Shown here piece by piece: positions 6,644 through 15,700 of a DNA stretch of 64,000 nt. Within the stretch, counting starts at the first letter, position 1; every line of letters begins with the position of its first letter. This DNA comes from Microbacterium sp. RU33B. Lineage in GTDB: Bacteria > Actinomycetota > Actinomycetes > Actinomycetales > Microbacteriaceae. A model generated the notes under the pieces. That model was given only the letters and a program-made list of their open reading frames with translations, was not told the origin of the DNA and did not search any database. Location: NCBI RefSeq assembly GCF_900155915.1, contig NZ_FTPO01000003.1, positions 1 to 64,000 of the forward strand, in the 5' to 3' direction. A program made the position numbers and the translations under genes.

Positions 6644-9121
6644 GTGGCTCGCTCGCCGGATGCACTCCATCGGTCGGCGGTCGACCTCGTCAACGCAGGA
6701 CGTTTCGTCGAGGCCGAGCGCCTCCTCGCGCGCGCGGCCAGGTCGGCGGACACGGCAGACCTCCGAGCGCGCATCCAGGGCACGCTGGCTGTGGCTCTCG
6801 CGCATCACGGCGCGTTCGCGGAGGCGGTCGCCACGTGCGAGGCCGCCCTGGCGACCCCCGGCCTCGATCGGCCGACCCTCGCCCTCCTCACCGGGCAGCT
6901 CGGCACGATCATGGAGCGCGCCGGGCGCCTCGACGACGCCTACCGGTGGCTCGGTCGCGCGATCGATGAGGTCGACGACCCCGTCGCCCGCGCGAACCTG
7001 CTCGCCAACCGGGGCAACGTCGGCATGCAGCGGCGGCGCCTCGACGATGCCGCGCGCGACACCGCGGCCGCCGCGGAGATCTACGCGGCGCACGGTCGCA
7101 CGATCGACGAGGCGGAGATGCGCCACAACCTCGGCTACATCGACCTGCTCCGCGGCGATCTCGTCGCGGCGCTGCAGCAGATGCTGTCGGCGCGCAGCGT
7201 GCTCGGTCCGGTCTCGCCCGTCCATGCGGCGATCGGCGACGTCGACCGTGCCGAAGTGCTCCGCGACGCCGGGCTCCCTCGCGAGGCTGAAGCGCTCCTG
7301 GCCAAGGCGGCGGTGACGTTCGGCTCGACGCGGATGCCGCGCAGCCGCGCCGAGGCCGAGTTCAACCTCGCCCGCTCCCTCCTCGCCCACGATGCCCCGC
7401 AGGCCCGCCGCATCGCATCCTCGAGCGCGCGCCGCTTCGATGCTCTCGGCAACGCTCCCTGGGCAGCCCGCGCCCGCGCGCTCCGGCTCCGCGCGGAGCT
7501 GTCGCTCGACGGACTGACCCGCACGGGTGAGGTCGTTGCATCGTCGCGCCGCGTTCCGCCGCAGGTCGAGGTCGAGGTCGCGGCATCCGCTCTCGATCGG
7601 ATCGGCCTGCGCAGCGAGGCGGCCGCGCTGCGGATGACACGGCAGCTCTGGCGCCTGCGCCACGGGTCGACCGATCTCGACACCCCGGTGCGCGTCCCTC
7701 CCCGGGCGTCGCTCGATGTGCGGATGCTCGCCCATGAAGTGCGAGCGGCCCGCGCGGTCGCCCGCGGACGCGACGGCGAGGCGCGGCGTCACGCGGCGCG
7801 CGGACTCGGCGAGCTCGCGGAGTGGCAGAGCGAGTTCGGCAGCCTCGACCTCCAGACCTCGGTCGCGATGCACGGGAGCGGGCTCATCGTGTCGGGCCTG
7901 GACTCCGCGATCCGCACCGGCCGCCCCGACGTCGCGTTCGAGTGGTCCGAGCGCGCCCGTCACCTCAGTCAGCAGGTCGTGCCGCTGCGCCCGCCGCCCG
8001 ATCCGGGGCTCGCGGAGGACCTGGCCGAACTGCGGATGCTGCGCGCCGACGACCCTGCGGGCCTCGACTCGGCCCGCGCGGCCGAGCTGCGCGATCGCGC
8101 GCGGGAGCGGCAGTGGTCGGGAACCGGGTCGGCCGCCGTGCAGCAGCGGATCACGCTCGATGCGCTGCGCGCGGGGCTGGATGCCGAGACGGCTGTGATC
8201 TCCTTCGTGTTCTCCACCGCCGGACTCGCCGCCGTCGTCGCGACCCGGGACCGGGCGCGGTTCGTGCCGATCCACGGATGGGCGGACGTGCGCACGGCGC
8301 TTCCGGGTCTGCGCGCCGACCTCGACATGGCCGCCTCGATGCGCGCCGGGGGAGTGGCCGACGTGATCCGGCGCAGCCTCGACGGTCGCCTCGCTCAGCT
8401 GTCGCGCTCCCTCCTGCACGGGCCGCTCGCAGCGGCCGGCGATCACCGCCGCATCGTCGTGACGGTGCCCGGCATCCTCAACGGCATCCCGTGGGCGATG
8501 CTGCCCGCGATGCGCGGTCGCTCCTTCACACTCGCGGTGTCGGCGACCCGCTGGGCGGGCCTGCACGCGCAGACGCCGCCGCCGGTGCGGTCGGCGGGGT
8601 TCGTCGTCGGACCCCGCGTGCCGCGAGCCGACGAGGAGGTGACGGCGGCGTCGCACACGTGGGCGACCACCCGCACGCTGCGGGGGCCGGAGGCATCGGT
8701 CTCCGCCGTCACGGGCCTCGCGCACGAGGTCGACGTCCTCCACGTCTCCGCGCACGGACGCCACAGTGTCGACAACCCGCTCTTCTCGGGCATCGAGCTC
8801 GCCGACGGCACCCTGTACGGCTACGACATCGACCTCATCCCCGAGGTGCCCGAGACGGTCGTGCTGTCGGCCTGCGAGGTCGGGCGCTCGTCGGTGCGCT
8901 GGGGCGAGGAGGCGATCGGCATGACCCGCATCTGGCTGCACGCCGGCACCCGCTGCGTCATCGCCTCGCCGGTGATCGTCGCCGACGACGACGCGTGCGT
9001 GCTGCTGGGCGTGATGCACGAGGGTCTCGCGCGGGGCGAGGCGCCCGCCGATGCGCTGGCCGCGGCATCCGCGTCGACGGGGATCGTGGCTCCGTTCCAG
9101 GCGCACGGCGCAGGATTCTGA
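6644..9121 (+). CDS. TPR-CHAT protein (caspase-like cysteine peptidase)
   Basis: An 825-residue protein. Residues 1 to about 460 are helical, Ala/Leu/Arg-rich TPR-like repeats (for example ALAHHGAFAEAVATCEAAL and LLRGDLVAALQQML). The C-terminal third is a CHAT domain with the caspase-type dyad: His704 in LHVSAHGRHS and Cys744 in VVLSACEVGRS. There is no signal peptide. GTG 6644 is preferred over GTG 6620 because CAGGAT lies 6 nt upstream and a purine-rich stretch precedes it. The gene follows the S8 peptidase by 33 bp. CHAT proteases in bacteria are known partners in stress- and phage-triggered proteolysis, with the TPR part sensing the trigger. Applying that to this island is inference. A hairpin at 9275-9318 ends the unit. 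Confidence 0.9.
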   Translation: MARSPDALHRSAVDLVNAGRFVEAERLLARAARSADTADLRARIQGTLAVALAHHGAFAEAVATCEAALATPGLDRPTLALLTGQLGTIMERAGRLDDAYRWLGRAIDEVDDPVARANLLANRGNVGMQRRRLDDAARDTAAAAEIYAAHGRTIDEAEMRHNLGYIDLLRGDLVAALQQMLSARSVLGPVSPVHAAIGDVDRAEVLRDAGLPREAEALLAKAAVTFGSTRMPRSRAEAEFNLARSLLAHDAPQARRIASSSARRFDALGNAPWAARARALRLRAELSLDGLTRTGEVVASSRRVPPQVEVEVAASALDRIGLRSEAAALRMTRQLWRLRHGSTDLDTPVRVPPRASLDVRMLAHEVRAARAVARGRDGEARRHAARGLGELAEWQSEFGSLDLQTSVAMHGSGLIVSGLDSAIRTGRPDVAFEWSERARHLSQQVVPLRPPPDPGLAEDLAELRMLRADDPAGLDSARAAELRDRARERQWSGTGSAAVQQRITLDALRAGLDAETAVISFVFSTAGLAAVVATRDRARFVPIHGWADVRTALPGLRADLDMAASMRAGGVADVIRRSLDGRLAQLSRSLLHGPLAAAGDHRRIVVTVPGILNGIPWAMLPAMRGRSFTLAVSATRWAGLHAQTPPPVRSAGFVVGPRVPRADEEVTAASHTWATTRTLRGPEASVSAVTGLAHEVDVLHVSAHGRHSVDNPLFSGIELADGTLYGYDIDLIPEVPETVVLSACEVGRSSVRWGEEAIGMTRIWLHAGTRCVIASPVIVADDDACVLLGVMHEGLARGEAPADALAAASASTGIVAPFQAHGAGF

Positions 9122-9153
9122 AAAAAGTCCGTCGGCCGTGTATCAGGGATGCC
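9121..9153 (+). promoter_or_regulatory. Second copy of the TCCG...GTATCAG motif, after the CHAT gene
   Basis: It matches the motif upstream of the sigma gene (3726-3757) in TCCG, the spaced Cs and GTATCAG-G-TGC. It is followed 120 bp later by a terminator-like hairpin, so the 9155-9318 stretch may be a separate short transcript. Confidence 0.35.
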
Positions 9154-9274
9154 GGGGGTCGCTCTTGCTCCATGACGGCGTCGGAACGGAACGGATTGGG
9201 GATCCGGATCGCTTCTCGTCAGAGGCAGGACTCGGTGGAATCGTGGGGATTCCGAGGCCTGCAGACGTCGTCGC

Positions 9275-9318
9275 GCCGGAGGGCGCCCCTGTTCGGGTCA
9301 GGTGCGGCGCCCTCCGGC
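9275..9318. terminator. 13-bp perfect hairpin between convergent genes
   Basis: The arms 9275-9287 and 9306-9318 (GCCGGAGGGCGCC and its complement) are perfect, with an 18-nt loop. It lies between the CHAT gene and the convergent LysR-like gene and can serve both strands. There is no clear U-tract, as is common in actinobacteria. Confidence 0.65.
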
Positions 9319-9344
9319 CACGCCCGCGCGTGCGAGACGGTCGC

Positions 9345-10064
9345 TCAGCGCGAGGAGTTCGCCGTGCGCCCCCGCACGATGCCGACGAACGTGTCGACGA
9401 GCGCGTTCGCGGCATCGGCCCGCCACGCGATCGCGACCCTCGAGGCCGGGGCGTCGCGCAGCGGCCGCTGGTCGACGTCCTTGCGCTGATGAAGACGAGC
9501 GAGCGACATCGGGACGATGACGATGCCGACACCCGCCGCGACGGTGGCAATGGCCTCCTCCGTCGTCTCGGGCGGTGCGAAGCGCGGCGCCGTCGTGCCG
9601 GGAACGGCGAGACCGAGGACGTCGTCGGCGGGCGTGATCAGCACTTCGCCGGCCAGATCGTCGGCAGCGAGTTCGTCGGCCGCGGTGAGATGCGAGTCGA
9701 CCGGGACCACGACCACGGTCACTTCGTCGTACAGCGGGATCGTGTGCAGGCCGTCCGTGTCGAGCGGCAGTCGTACGAGGGCGACGTCGACCTCGTCGTC
9801 GTCGAACACCCGTCGTCCGTCTGCGACGGCGATCGGCACGACCTGGAGCGGGATGCGCGGCATCCGCTCCTGCCACGTGTCGATCCACTTGCCGGGGGTG
9901 GCGCCGGGGATGACGCCGACGCGGAGCGGACCAGGCGGCAGGGCCGGGGGAGCGACGACCGGCGGGGCCTGCTTCTTCGGACCTTTCGGCGTGCGCTGCG
10001 CCGTGCGCGCCGGCCTCTTCGGACCGCCCGTGCCCCGCGGGCTCTTCCCGCCGCTCTTCGCCAT
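9345..10064 (-). CDS. LysR-type substrate-binding domain protein lacking the HTH
   Basis: A 239-residue protein. Residues 1-45 are a Lys/Arg/Pro-rich tail (SGGKSPRGTGGPKRP and on). Residues about 46-230 match a LysR-type effector-binding fold: LRVGVIPGATPGKW, DVALVRLP, LYDEVTVVVVPVDSHL and AAGVGIVIVPMSLARL. No winged-helix DNA-binding domain precedes it, although the start is well fixed by TAGCCT 6 nt upstream of the ATG. It could sense a small molecule without binding DNA specifically, or the basic tail could bind DNA or RNA in a non-specific way. The family is known as stand-alone 'LysR substrate-binding domain' proteins in related actinobacteria. The ligand is unknown. Confidence 0.75.
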   Translation of the reverse strand: MAKSGGKSPRGTGGPKRPARTAQRTPKGPKKQAPPVVAPPALPPGPLRVGVIPGATPGKWIDTWQERMPRIPLQVVPIAVADGRRVFDDDEVDVALVRLPLDTDGLHTIPLYDEVTVVVVPVDSHLTAADELAADDLAGEVLITPADDVLGLAVPGTTAPRFAPPETTEEAIATVAAGVGIVIVPMSLARLHQRKDVDQRPLRDAPASRVAIAWRADAANALVDTFVGIVRGRTANSSR

Positions 10065-10070
10065 GCTCTC

Positions 10071-10076
10071 AGGCTA
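10071..10076 (-). promoter_or_regulatory. -10 box of a leaderless promoter for the LysR-like gene
   Basis: Minus-strand TAGCCT lies 6 nt before the ATG at 10064. It sits back to back with the DUF1304 promoter at 10087. Confidence 0.6.
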
Positions 10077-10086
10077 GCCGGGGCGA

Positions 10087-10092
10087 TAGTGT
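10087..10092 (+). promoter_or_regulatory. -10 box of a leaderless promoter for DUF1304
   Basis: TAGTGT lies 6 nt before the ATG at 10099. Confidence 0.6.
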
Positions 10093-10098
10093 TCGCTC

Positions 10099-10503
10099 AT
10101 GGCTGTCCTTCCGATCCTCGCGACGCTGTTCGGTGCGCTCGCCGCTGTGCTCCACGTCTACATCTTCGTCATGGAGAGCGTGCAGTGGACGCAGCCGCGC
10201 ATCTGGAAGCGCTTCGGCGTCGCCGATCAGGCGGCCGCCGACATCACCAAGCCCATGGCCTACAACCAAGGCTTCTACAACCTCTTCCTGGCCATCGGCG
10301 CGATCCTCGGGATCGTGCTGTTCTGGGCGGGCGATGCGGGCACCGTGGCGGATGTCGCGGGTCGCACCCTCGTGCTGTTCTCGCTCGGGTCGATGGTGGC
10401 CGCGGCTCTCGTGCTGACGACGTCGGGCGCCAAGTACCTGCGGCCCGCGCTGATCCAGGGCACGCTGCCGCTCATCGGGTTCGGGCTGTTCCTCTTCGCC
10501 TGA
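10099..10503 (+). CDS. DUF1304 family small membrane protein
   Basis: A 134-residue protein with four hydrophobic segments. The motif YNQGFYNLFLAIGAILG after the first helix is the DUF1304 signature, as is the early HVYIFVMESVQW stretch. The family has no established function; it is a small integral membrane protein. It is transcribed divergently from the LysR-like gene with only 34 bp between the starts, so the two may share regulation. The repeat element at 10557-10724 follows. Confidence 0.85.
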   Translation: MAVLPILATLFGALAAVLHVYIFVMESVQWTQPRIWKRFGVADQAAADITKPMAYNQGFYNLFLAIGAILGIVLFWAGDAGTVADVAGRTLVLFSLGSMVAAALVLTTSGAKYLRPALIQGTLPLIGFGLFLFA

Positions 10504-10556
10504 CCCCGGGCGTGGCGCCTCGGCGCCTCGGCGTGTCGCGGGCCTGAGCGACCGCG

Positions 10557-10586
10557 CGAATTCGCTGTTGAACTTCATGCTCACAC
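10557..10586 (+). repeat. Left arm of inverted-repeat element, copy 1
   Basis: A 30-bp arm containing TTGAACTTCATGCTCACAC. It pairs with 10695-10724 (24 of 30 positions) and matches the arms of the second element at 37381-37676. Confidence 0.8.
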
Positions 10587-10612
10587 AGCCCCTGCACGGT
10601 CAGGGCGTGGGA

Positions 10613-10700
10613 GCGCGACCTCCCCGTTGTGCGTGCGCGACCTCCGCGTTGTTTGAGCGCGACCTCCGCGTTGTGTGAGCGCGACCTCCGCGTTGTGTGA
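10613..10700 (+). repeat. Four tandem 22-bp repeats inside element 1
   Basis: The units start at 10613, 10635, 10657 and 10679, with consensus GCGCGACCTCCGCGTTGTGT plus GA. The last two are identical; the first is the most diverged. There are no spacers, so this is not CRISPR. It fills most of the space between the inverted arms. Confidence 0.9.
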
Positions 10701-10724
10701 GCGCGAAGTTCATCAGGGAAAACG
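10695..10724 (-). repeat. Right arm of inverted-repeat element, copy 1
   Basis: The reverse complement of this 30-bp stretch matches the left arm at 10557-10586 in 24 positions, including GAACTTC and CTCACAC. Its first 6 bp overlap the end of the last 22-bp repeat. Confidence 0.75.
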
Positions 10725-10784
10725 GAACATGAGAACGTCCGCGTCGCGAACTCGCGCAAGGGTCCCGAGGTCCAGCGGGCGAGG

Positions 10785-11360
10785 TCAGCCGCACGCGCCC
10801 CAGCGGCCGACACCCCACGTGTAGGCGTACTCCTCGACGCTCTCGAACAGGGCGAAGTGAGCGCCGTTGGGCTCGAACAGCACGGCCTCCGCGGCACCGG
10901 CGGCCACGAGCTCGTAGTTGACGAAGCGGCCGTCGTCCGTCCACAGGTACAGCAGCCACCGGTCGTACCGATCGCGTGGATCGACGTCGGGCACCGCCCA
11001 CACCGTTGATCCCTCCGGCAGCAGCGCGCGCAGCTCGTCGCGCGCCTGCACGGCCCAGCACTGCTCGTCGGGAGACAGCTCGGGGGTGTCGACGCCGATC
11101 AGCCGGATGCGGATCTCCTCCGCATCCGGCACGATCGCGTTCGGACCCTGCGCCCTCGCGCGGATCGTGTCGCCGTCCCACACCGACGCGACGGTGAGTG
11201 GCACTGCATCGGCGGGACGCGGCGGGATGTCGGATGCCGGGGGAGACTCCACACCGGGCGGGCCGCAGCAGGCCGTACCTAGTCCGGGCACGATCCACAG
11301 GACGAGGGCGACGATCACCGCGACGGCGGCCACCGCCGTCCAGAGCCCCCACCGCTTCAC
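10785..11360 (-). CDS. Thermonuclease (SNase-like) family protein
   Basis: A 191-residue protein with an N-terminal membrane segment (residues about 4-25, WGLWTAVAAVAVIVALVLWIV), so it is anchored or exported. It is followed by a staphylococcal-nuclease-like OB-fold domain. The markers are VWDGDTIRAR, IRLIGVDTPEL (catalytic Arg and Asp region), QARDELRALL and RDRYDRWLLYLW (second Arg). Two cysteines (ACCG) follow the membrane segment. The enzyme would degrade extracellular DNA or RNA in a calcium-dependent way. The GTG start is set by TAGGCT 6 nt upstream. Confidence 0.85.
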   Translation of the reverse strand: MKRWGLWTAVAAVAVIVALVLWIVPGLGTACCGPPGVESPPASDIPPRPADAVPLTVASVWDGDTIRARAQGPNAIVPDAEEIRIRLIGVDTPELSPDEQCWAVQARDELRALLPEGSTVWAVPDVDPRDRYDRWLLYLWTDDGRFVNYELVAAGAAEAVLFEPNGAHFALFESVEEYAYTWGVGRWGACG

Positions 11361-11366
11361 GCGTGA

Positions 11367-11372
11367 AGCCTA
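11367..11372 (-). promoter_or_regulatory. -10 box of a leaderless promoter for the nuclease
   Basis: Minus-strand TAGGCT lies 6 nt before the GTG at 11360. Confidence 0.55.
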
Positions 11373-11406
11373 GCCACGCGGACCGTGGGCCGCGGCCGGC
11401 TGTGGA

Positions 11407-11814
11407 TCAGGCGGCGAGGCGCAGTCCGCGGGGATCGGTCGCGACGGCCTCGCGCTCGCCGATCGTCTCGTCGTCGCCGATGAGGGCGCCCACCGCGACA
11501 CGCGCTTCGCGGCCGACCTGCGTGCGGACGCCGATCCTGGCGCGTGCGCCGATGGCCGCTCCGGCACCGATGTGCGCGTGCGCCTGGATCTCGGCCTCCG
11601 GGCCGATGACGGCATCCGACTCCACCCAGACCCCACGGCCGACGTGAGCACCGGCGGCGATCTGAACACCGGGTTCGACGTACGCCCCCGCTTCGACGAG
11701 TGCACTGGGGTGCACCTTGGCACCGTGCGCGACGAGACCGCGTCCGTTGACGTGCTTGCGATAGCGCAGCAGCTCGCCTCGGTCGTTCTCGATGTCGATG
11801 TAGTTCTTACCCAC
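11407..11814 (-). CDS. Hexapeptide-repeat (left-handed beta-helix) protein
   Basis: A 135-residue protein beginning GKNYIDIENDRGELLRYRKH and then built of hexapeptide turns (AKVHPSALVEAGAYVEPGVQIAAGAHVG and onward). This is the left-handed beta-helix of LbetaH transferases and carbonic-anhydrase-like proteins. No separate catalytic domain is present, so the enzymatic role is unclear; it may be a structural trimer or an acyltransferase fragment. The GTG start is chosen because GGAGG lies 7 nt upstream on the minus strand. It is a normally led gene, in contrast to its leaderless neighbours. Confidence 0.75.
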   Translation of the reverse strand: MGKNYIDIENDRGELLRYRKHVNGRGLVAHGAKVHPSALVEAGAYVEPGVQIAAGAHVGRGVWVESDAVIGPEAEIQAHAHIGAGAAIGARARIGVRTQVGREARVAVGALIGDDETIGEREAVATDPRGLRLAA

Positions 11815-11936
11815 TGGAGTCCTCCCGCGGCCGTTGTGAACCGAGAACAGAAACAACCACGATGCCGGTCGATTCATTCCCGTGCATGATCTGTTCGGAC
11901 CAACCGGCCCGTTCGGATTGCTCCACTCCGTCGTGG

Positions 11937-12710
11937 TCAGGACTGGCACACCGGGCACCAGAACACGATGCGCAGTTTCGTGGGGTCGGCGCCGAGTTCG
12001 GTCTTCTGCACGATCGCGCCGCAGCGCCTGCACGGTCGGCCTTCGCGGCCGTAGACCCAGGTACGGCGGCCGTCGCGGTCGTCGCCGGTGAAGGTGCGAT
12101 TGCGCCGTGTGCGGTTGGCCCGGATCATGCGGGATCCGAGGTCGACGATGCCCGCGGCATCCGCCTGCGTGGCGGGGGTGGTGGGCAGGATGCCGCGCAC
12201 GAACAGGATCTCGTTCACGTATTCGTTGCCGAACCCGGCGATGTTCCGCTGGTCCTGCAGGGCGACGTGCACGACCCGGGTGTCGGCGGAGAGCCGACGG
12301 GCGGCCTCGGCGGCATCCCACGCGTCGCCGAGCGGGTCGGGACCGAGGTGGCCCACGATGCTCTCCTCGTCGCGCGTGCGCACGAGGTCGACATCCGCGA
12401 TCTCGAAGCCGACCGTCTCCACCCCCGCTGCTCCGACGATGGCGCGCGCCTGGTACGCGGGAGCCCGCCAGCGCGCGCCGTCGCGGTAGACGTGCCAGCG
12501 TCCCTCCATCTTGAGGTGCGAGTGGAGCGTGAAGTCGCCGATGCGGTGCAGCAGGTGCTTGCCGCGGGCCACGACCTCGTGCACCGTCTCCCCGCGGAGA
12601 TCCGACGTCGCGAACTTCGGCACCCGCAGCTCGAACCGTGTGACCTGGAGGCCGTGCAGCGCTTCGTCGAGTCGCTGCGCCGCGCGGTGGACGGTGTCGC
12701 CCTCAGGCAC
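11937..12710 (-). CDS. nei2: Fpg/Nei family DNA glycosylase (endonuclease VIII-like)
   Basis: A 257-residue base-excision repair glycosylase. After removal of the initiator residue the N-terminus is PEGDTVHRAAQ, with the catalytic Pro2 and Glu3. A central helix-two-turn-helix region (NIAGFGNEYVNEILF) is present. The C-terminal zinc finger reads CRRCG...FWCPVC, with four cysteines. The pattern fits the actinobacterial Nei2 group, which removes oxidised pyrimidines. The GTG start at 12710 lies inside the end of lhr (8-bp overlap), so repair helicase and glycosylase are translationally coupled. Confidence 0.85.
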   Translation of the reverse strand: MPEGDTVHRAAQRLDEALHGLQVTRFELRVPKFATSDLRGETVHEVVARGKHLLHRIGDFTLHSHLKMEGRWHVYRDGARWRAPAYQARAIVGAAGVETVGFEIADVDLVRTRDEESIVGHLGPDPLGDAWDAAEAARRLSADTRVVHVALQDQRNIAGFGNEYVNEILFVRGILPTTPATQADAAGIVDLGSRMIRANRTRRNRTFTGDDRDGRRTWVYGREGRPCRRCGAIVQKTELGADPTKLRIVFWCPVCQS

Positions 12711-15700
12711 GCGCGGCGCTCCCCGCGGCGCGCAGCGCGTCACCCGCCGTCAGCTTGCGCAGAGTGAGTCCGCGCGGAGATTCCACGAAGCCGGCATCGC
12801 GCAGCAGTCGACCGATCCCGGTGCCGTGCACGAAGGCGCCGTTGACCTGCTCGATCGTCAGCGTCGCGAGGTGACGCGTGCGGGCGGTCTCGGCCAAGCT
12901 CTTCGTCGCGGCCGCGAGCTGGTCTTCGTCGCCCGTGAAGGCGAGCGCCGACTTGCCGCCCCGCTCGAGATAGAGCACGAGCTCGCCGTCGACGAGCACG
13001 ACGAGTCCACCGGCCTTGCGCCCCGGGCGATGCGTCACGCCTTCGATCCCCGGCCAGACGAGCGCCGCTCCGTAGGGGTTCGCGGGATCGGTCGCAGCGA
13101 GCGTGACCGCGCGCCGCGGCGGCGGATCGGTGAGGCCTCCGAACTCCCGCAGGCGATCGACCGTCGCCGATGCCGCGAACTGCGCGCCGCCGAGCTTCTC
13201 GACGACATACCCGCGGCGGCAGTGACCTGCCTCTTCGAATCCGGACAGCACGCGATACGCCTGGGCGAATCCGCCCGGCAGCCCTTCGGACTGCACCGAG
13301 CCGCGCGTCACGACGCCGTAGCGATCCAGCAGCAGGCTCGCCGCCGCGGTGGCGCGCAGTGTGGCATCGGGCTCGGGCGCGGGCAGGAGCGACCAGCGTC
13401 CGCCGATCGCGGGAGGCCGCGCGGCGATGGACGCCGCGACGGTCCGCACCGCCGCTCCCCGGTAGAGCCGGGCGCGGGGCGCCTTGCGCGCGGTGCGGTG
13501 CGCCTGCGACCCGCCCCCGAGCAGCGTGCGCACGGGAGTGAACGTGTCGTTCGTGACCCGGCCCGACCATGTGAGGTTCCACAGCGCCTCGATCACCGAC
13601 TGCTCGTTCTCCGCGCCGGTCAGCTGCTTCAGCTGCGCGGCGAAGTAGGCGCCGCCGGCGCCGAGCGTGTGGAGGAGCTGATGCTCGAGCGAGCCGGGGG
13701 CGATGTCGTCCTCGGGAAGAGCGAGCGTGAGCGGCGCGGCATCCGCGGGATGCAGGGCGATCCAGCCGTCGCGGCCGGGGAGCGATCCGTGCCCCGACCA
13801 CACGACCTCTCCCGTCGCGGTGAGCTCGTCGAGCATGGCGGGTGTGTAGTCCGACACGCGGCCGGGCAGCACGAGCGACTCCCAGGCGCTCGCGGGGATC
13901 GGCACCCCGGCGAGCTGCTCGATGACGGCGGCGACGCCGTCGATGCCCTCGAGCGGCCGCGCGAGGTGCTGCCACACGGGCAGGAAGCGTGCGAACGCCT
14001 GCTGCGGCACGGGCTCGACGCTGCCCCGGATCGCCGCGAGGCTGCGCATCCGCAGGCGCCTCAGCACTTCGGTGTCGCACCACTCGAGGTCGCCGCCGCT
14101 GCTGGTCGCCCCCGTCGACGGGCCGGCGGCCGCGTCGGGCAGGAAGTACCCGCTCGACACCCGGCCCTGCGACTCGAGGCGCTGCAGCGTGAGACGCGCG
14201 ACCGCGACCCCGACGCCGAGACGCTCGGCCACGGCATCCGCCGTGAACGGAGCGTGCGTGCGCGCGTAGCGGGCGACGAGGTCGCCCAGCGGGTCGGCGA
14301 CGGGCTCGAGGAAGGCCGTGGGGATCCCGACCGGAAGAGCGACGCCGAGCGCATCGCGGAGGCGTCCGGCGTCTTCGATCGCGGCCGTGCGGGCTGCGCC
14401 GGCGATCGTCACACGGATCGCGCGGCGCGCGTCGACGAGGGCGTCGAGGTGAGCGGATGCCTCGGGCGGACCGGCGTCGTCCTCGAGCCGCGCCTGCACC
14501 TCGTGGGCGTCGAGGGGCCCCAGCATCCGGAGCAGATCGGCGACCCCCTCGAGACCGCGTGCACGGCGGTCGGGCGCCAGGCGCTGCGATTCGCGCTCGA
14601 ACTGGGCGATGACGTCGGGGTCGAGCAGCTCGCGCATCTCGACCTTGCCGAGCAGTTCGCTCAGCAGCGCCGGGTCGACCGACAGCGCGGCCGCGCGGCG
14701 TTCCGCGAGCGGCGAGTCGCCTTCGTACATGAACGCGCCGACGTAGCCGAAGAGCAGGTCGCGGGCGAACGGCGACGGCTGGGAGGGCTCGGTCTCGACC
14801 AGGCGGATCTTGCGCTCCCCGATCGCGCGGGCGATGCGCAGGAGCGCCGGCACGTCGTAGACGTCCTGCAGCACCTCGCGCAGCGTCTCGAGGATGATCG
14901 GGAACGTCGGATATCGACGGGCGACTTCGAGCAGCTGAGCGGAGCGCTGACGCTGCTGCCAGAGCGGGCTGCGCTTGCCGGGGTTGAGGCGCGGCATGAG
15001 GAGGGCCCGCGCGGCGCACTCGCGGAAGCGCGACGCGAACAGAGCCGAACCGCCGACCTCGTCGGTGACGATCTGGTCGAGCTCGTCGGCATCGAACACG
15101 AAGAGCTCGGCGCCGGGCGGCTCCGCCGCGGCATCCGGAACCCGCGCGATGATGCCGTCGTCGCTCGCGACCGCCGACCCGTCGACCCCCAGACGCTCGC
15201 GGATGCGCGCATTGACGGCCAGCGCCCAGGGGGCGTGCACCTTCATGCCGTAGGGGGAATGCAGGATGATGCGCCAGTCGCCGACCTCGTCGCGCCCCCG
15301 CTCGACGGTGAGCGTCTTGTCGGTGGGGAGCGTCCCCGTCGCCTCGCGCTGCTCGGCGAGGTAGGAGAGGAGGTTGAGGCGCGCGAAGTCGTCGAGCCCA
15401 GCCTCGATCAGCCGGTCGTTCGCCTTCTCGGGAGTGGCCGTCGACACTTCGCGCGAGAACCGGCCGAGCGCCTCGCCGAGCTCGGCGGGCCGTCCGAGGC
15501 CGTCTCCGTGCCAGAACGGGACCTTCCCCGGCTGCCCGTAGGCCGGGAGCACGTTCACCCGGTCGTGGGTGATCTCGACGATCCGCCAGCTCGTCGTGCC
15601 GAGCGTGAAGACGTCGCCGACCCGCGACTCGTAGACCATCTCCTCGTCGAGCTCGCCCACCCGGGCGTTCTGCGATTCGCCGGCGATGAAGACGCCGAAC

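Noticed and set aside
4985-9106. A 1373-codon open frame on the minus strand opposite the subtilase and CHAT genes
   Set aside because: Its residues are Arg/Ala/His/Asp-rich with no domain, and it mirrors two genes with complete catalytic motifs. It is a high-GC shadow.
9172-9489. A 105-codon frame after the CHAT gene
   Set aside because: It runs through the hairpin and then antisense to the LysR-like gene, with no ribosome binding site and no -10 box at 6 nt.
10613-10700. CRISPR array
   Set aside because: Units are contiguous, 22 bp long, with no unique spacers, and no cas genes are near.
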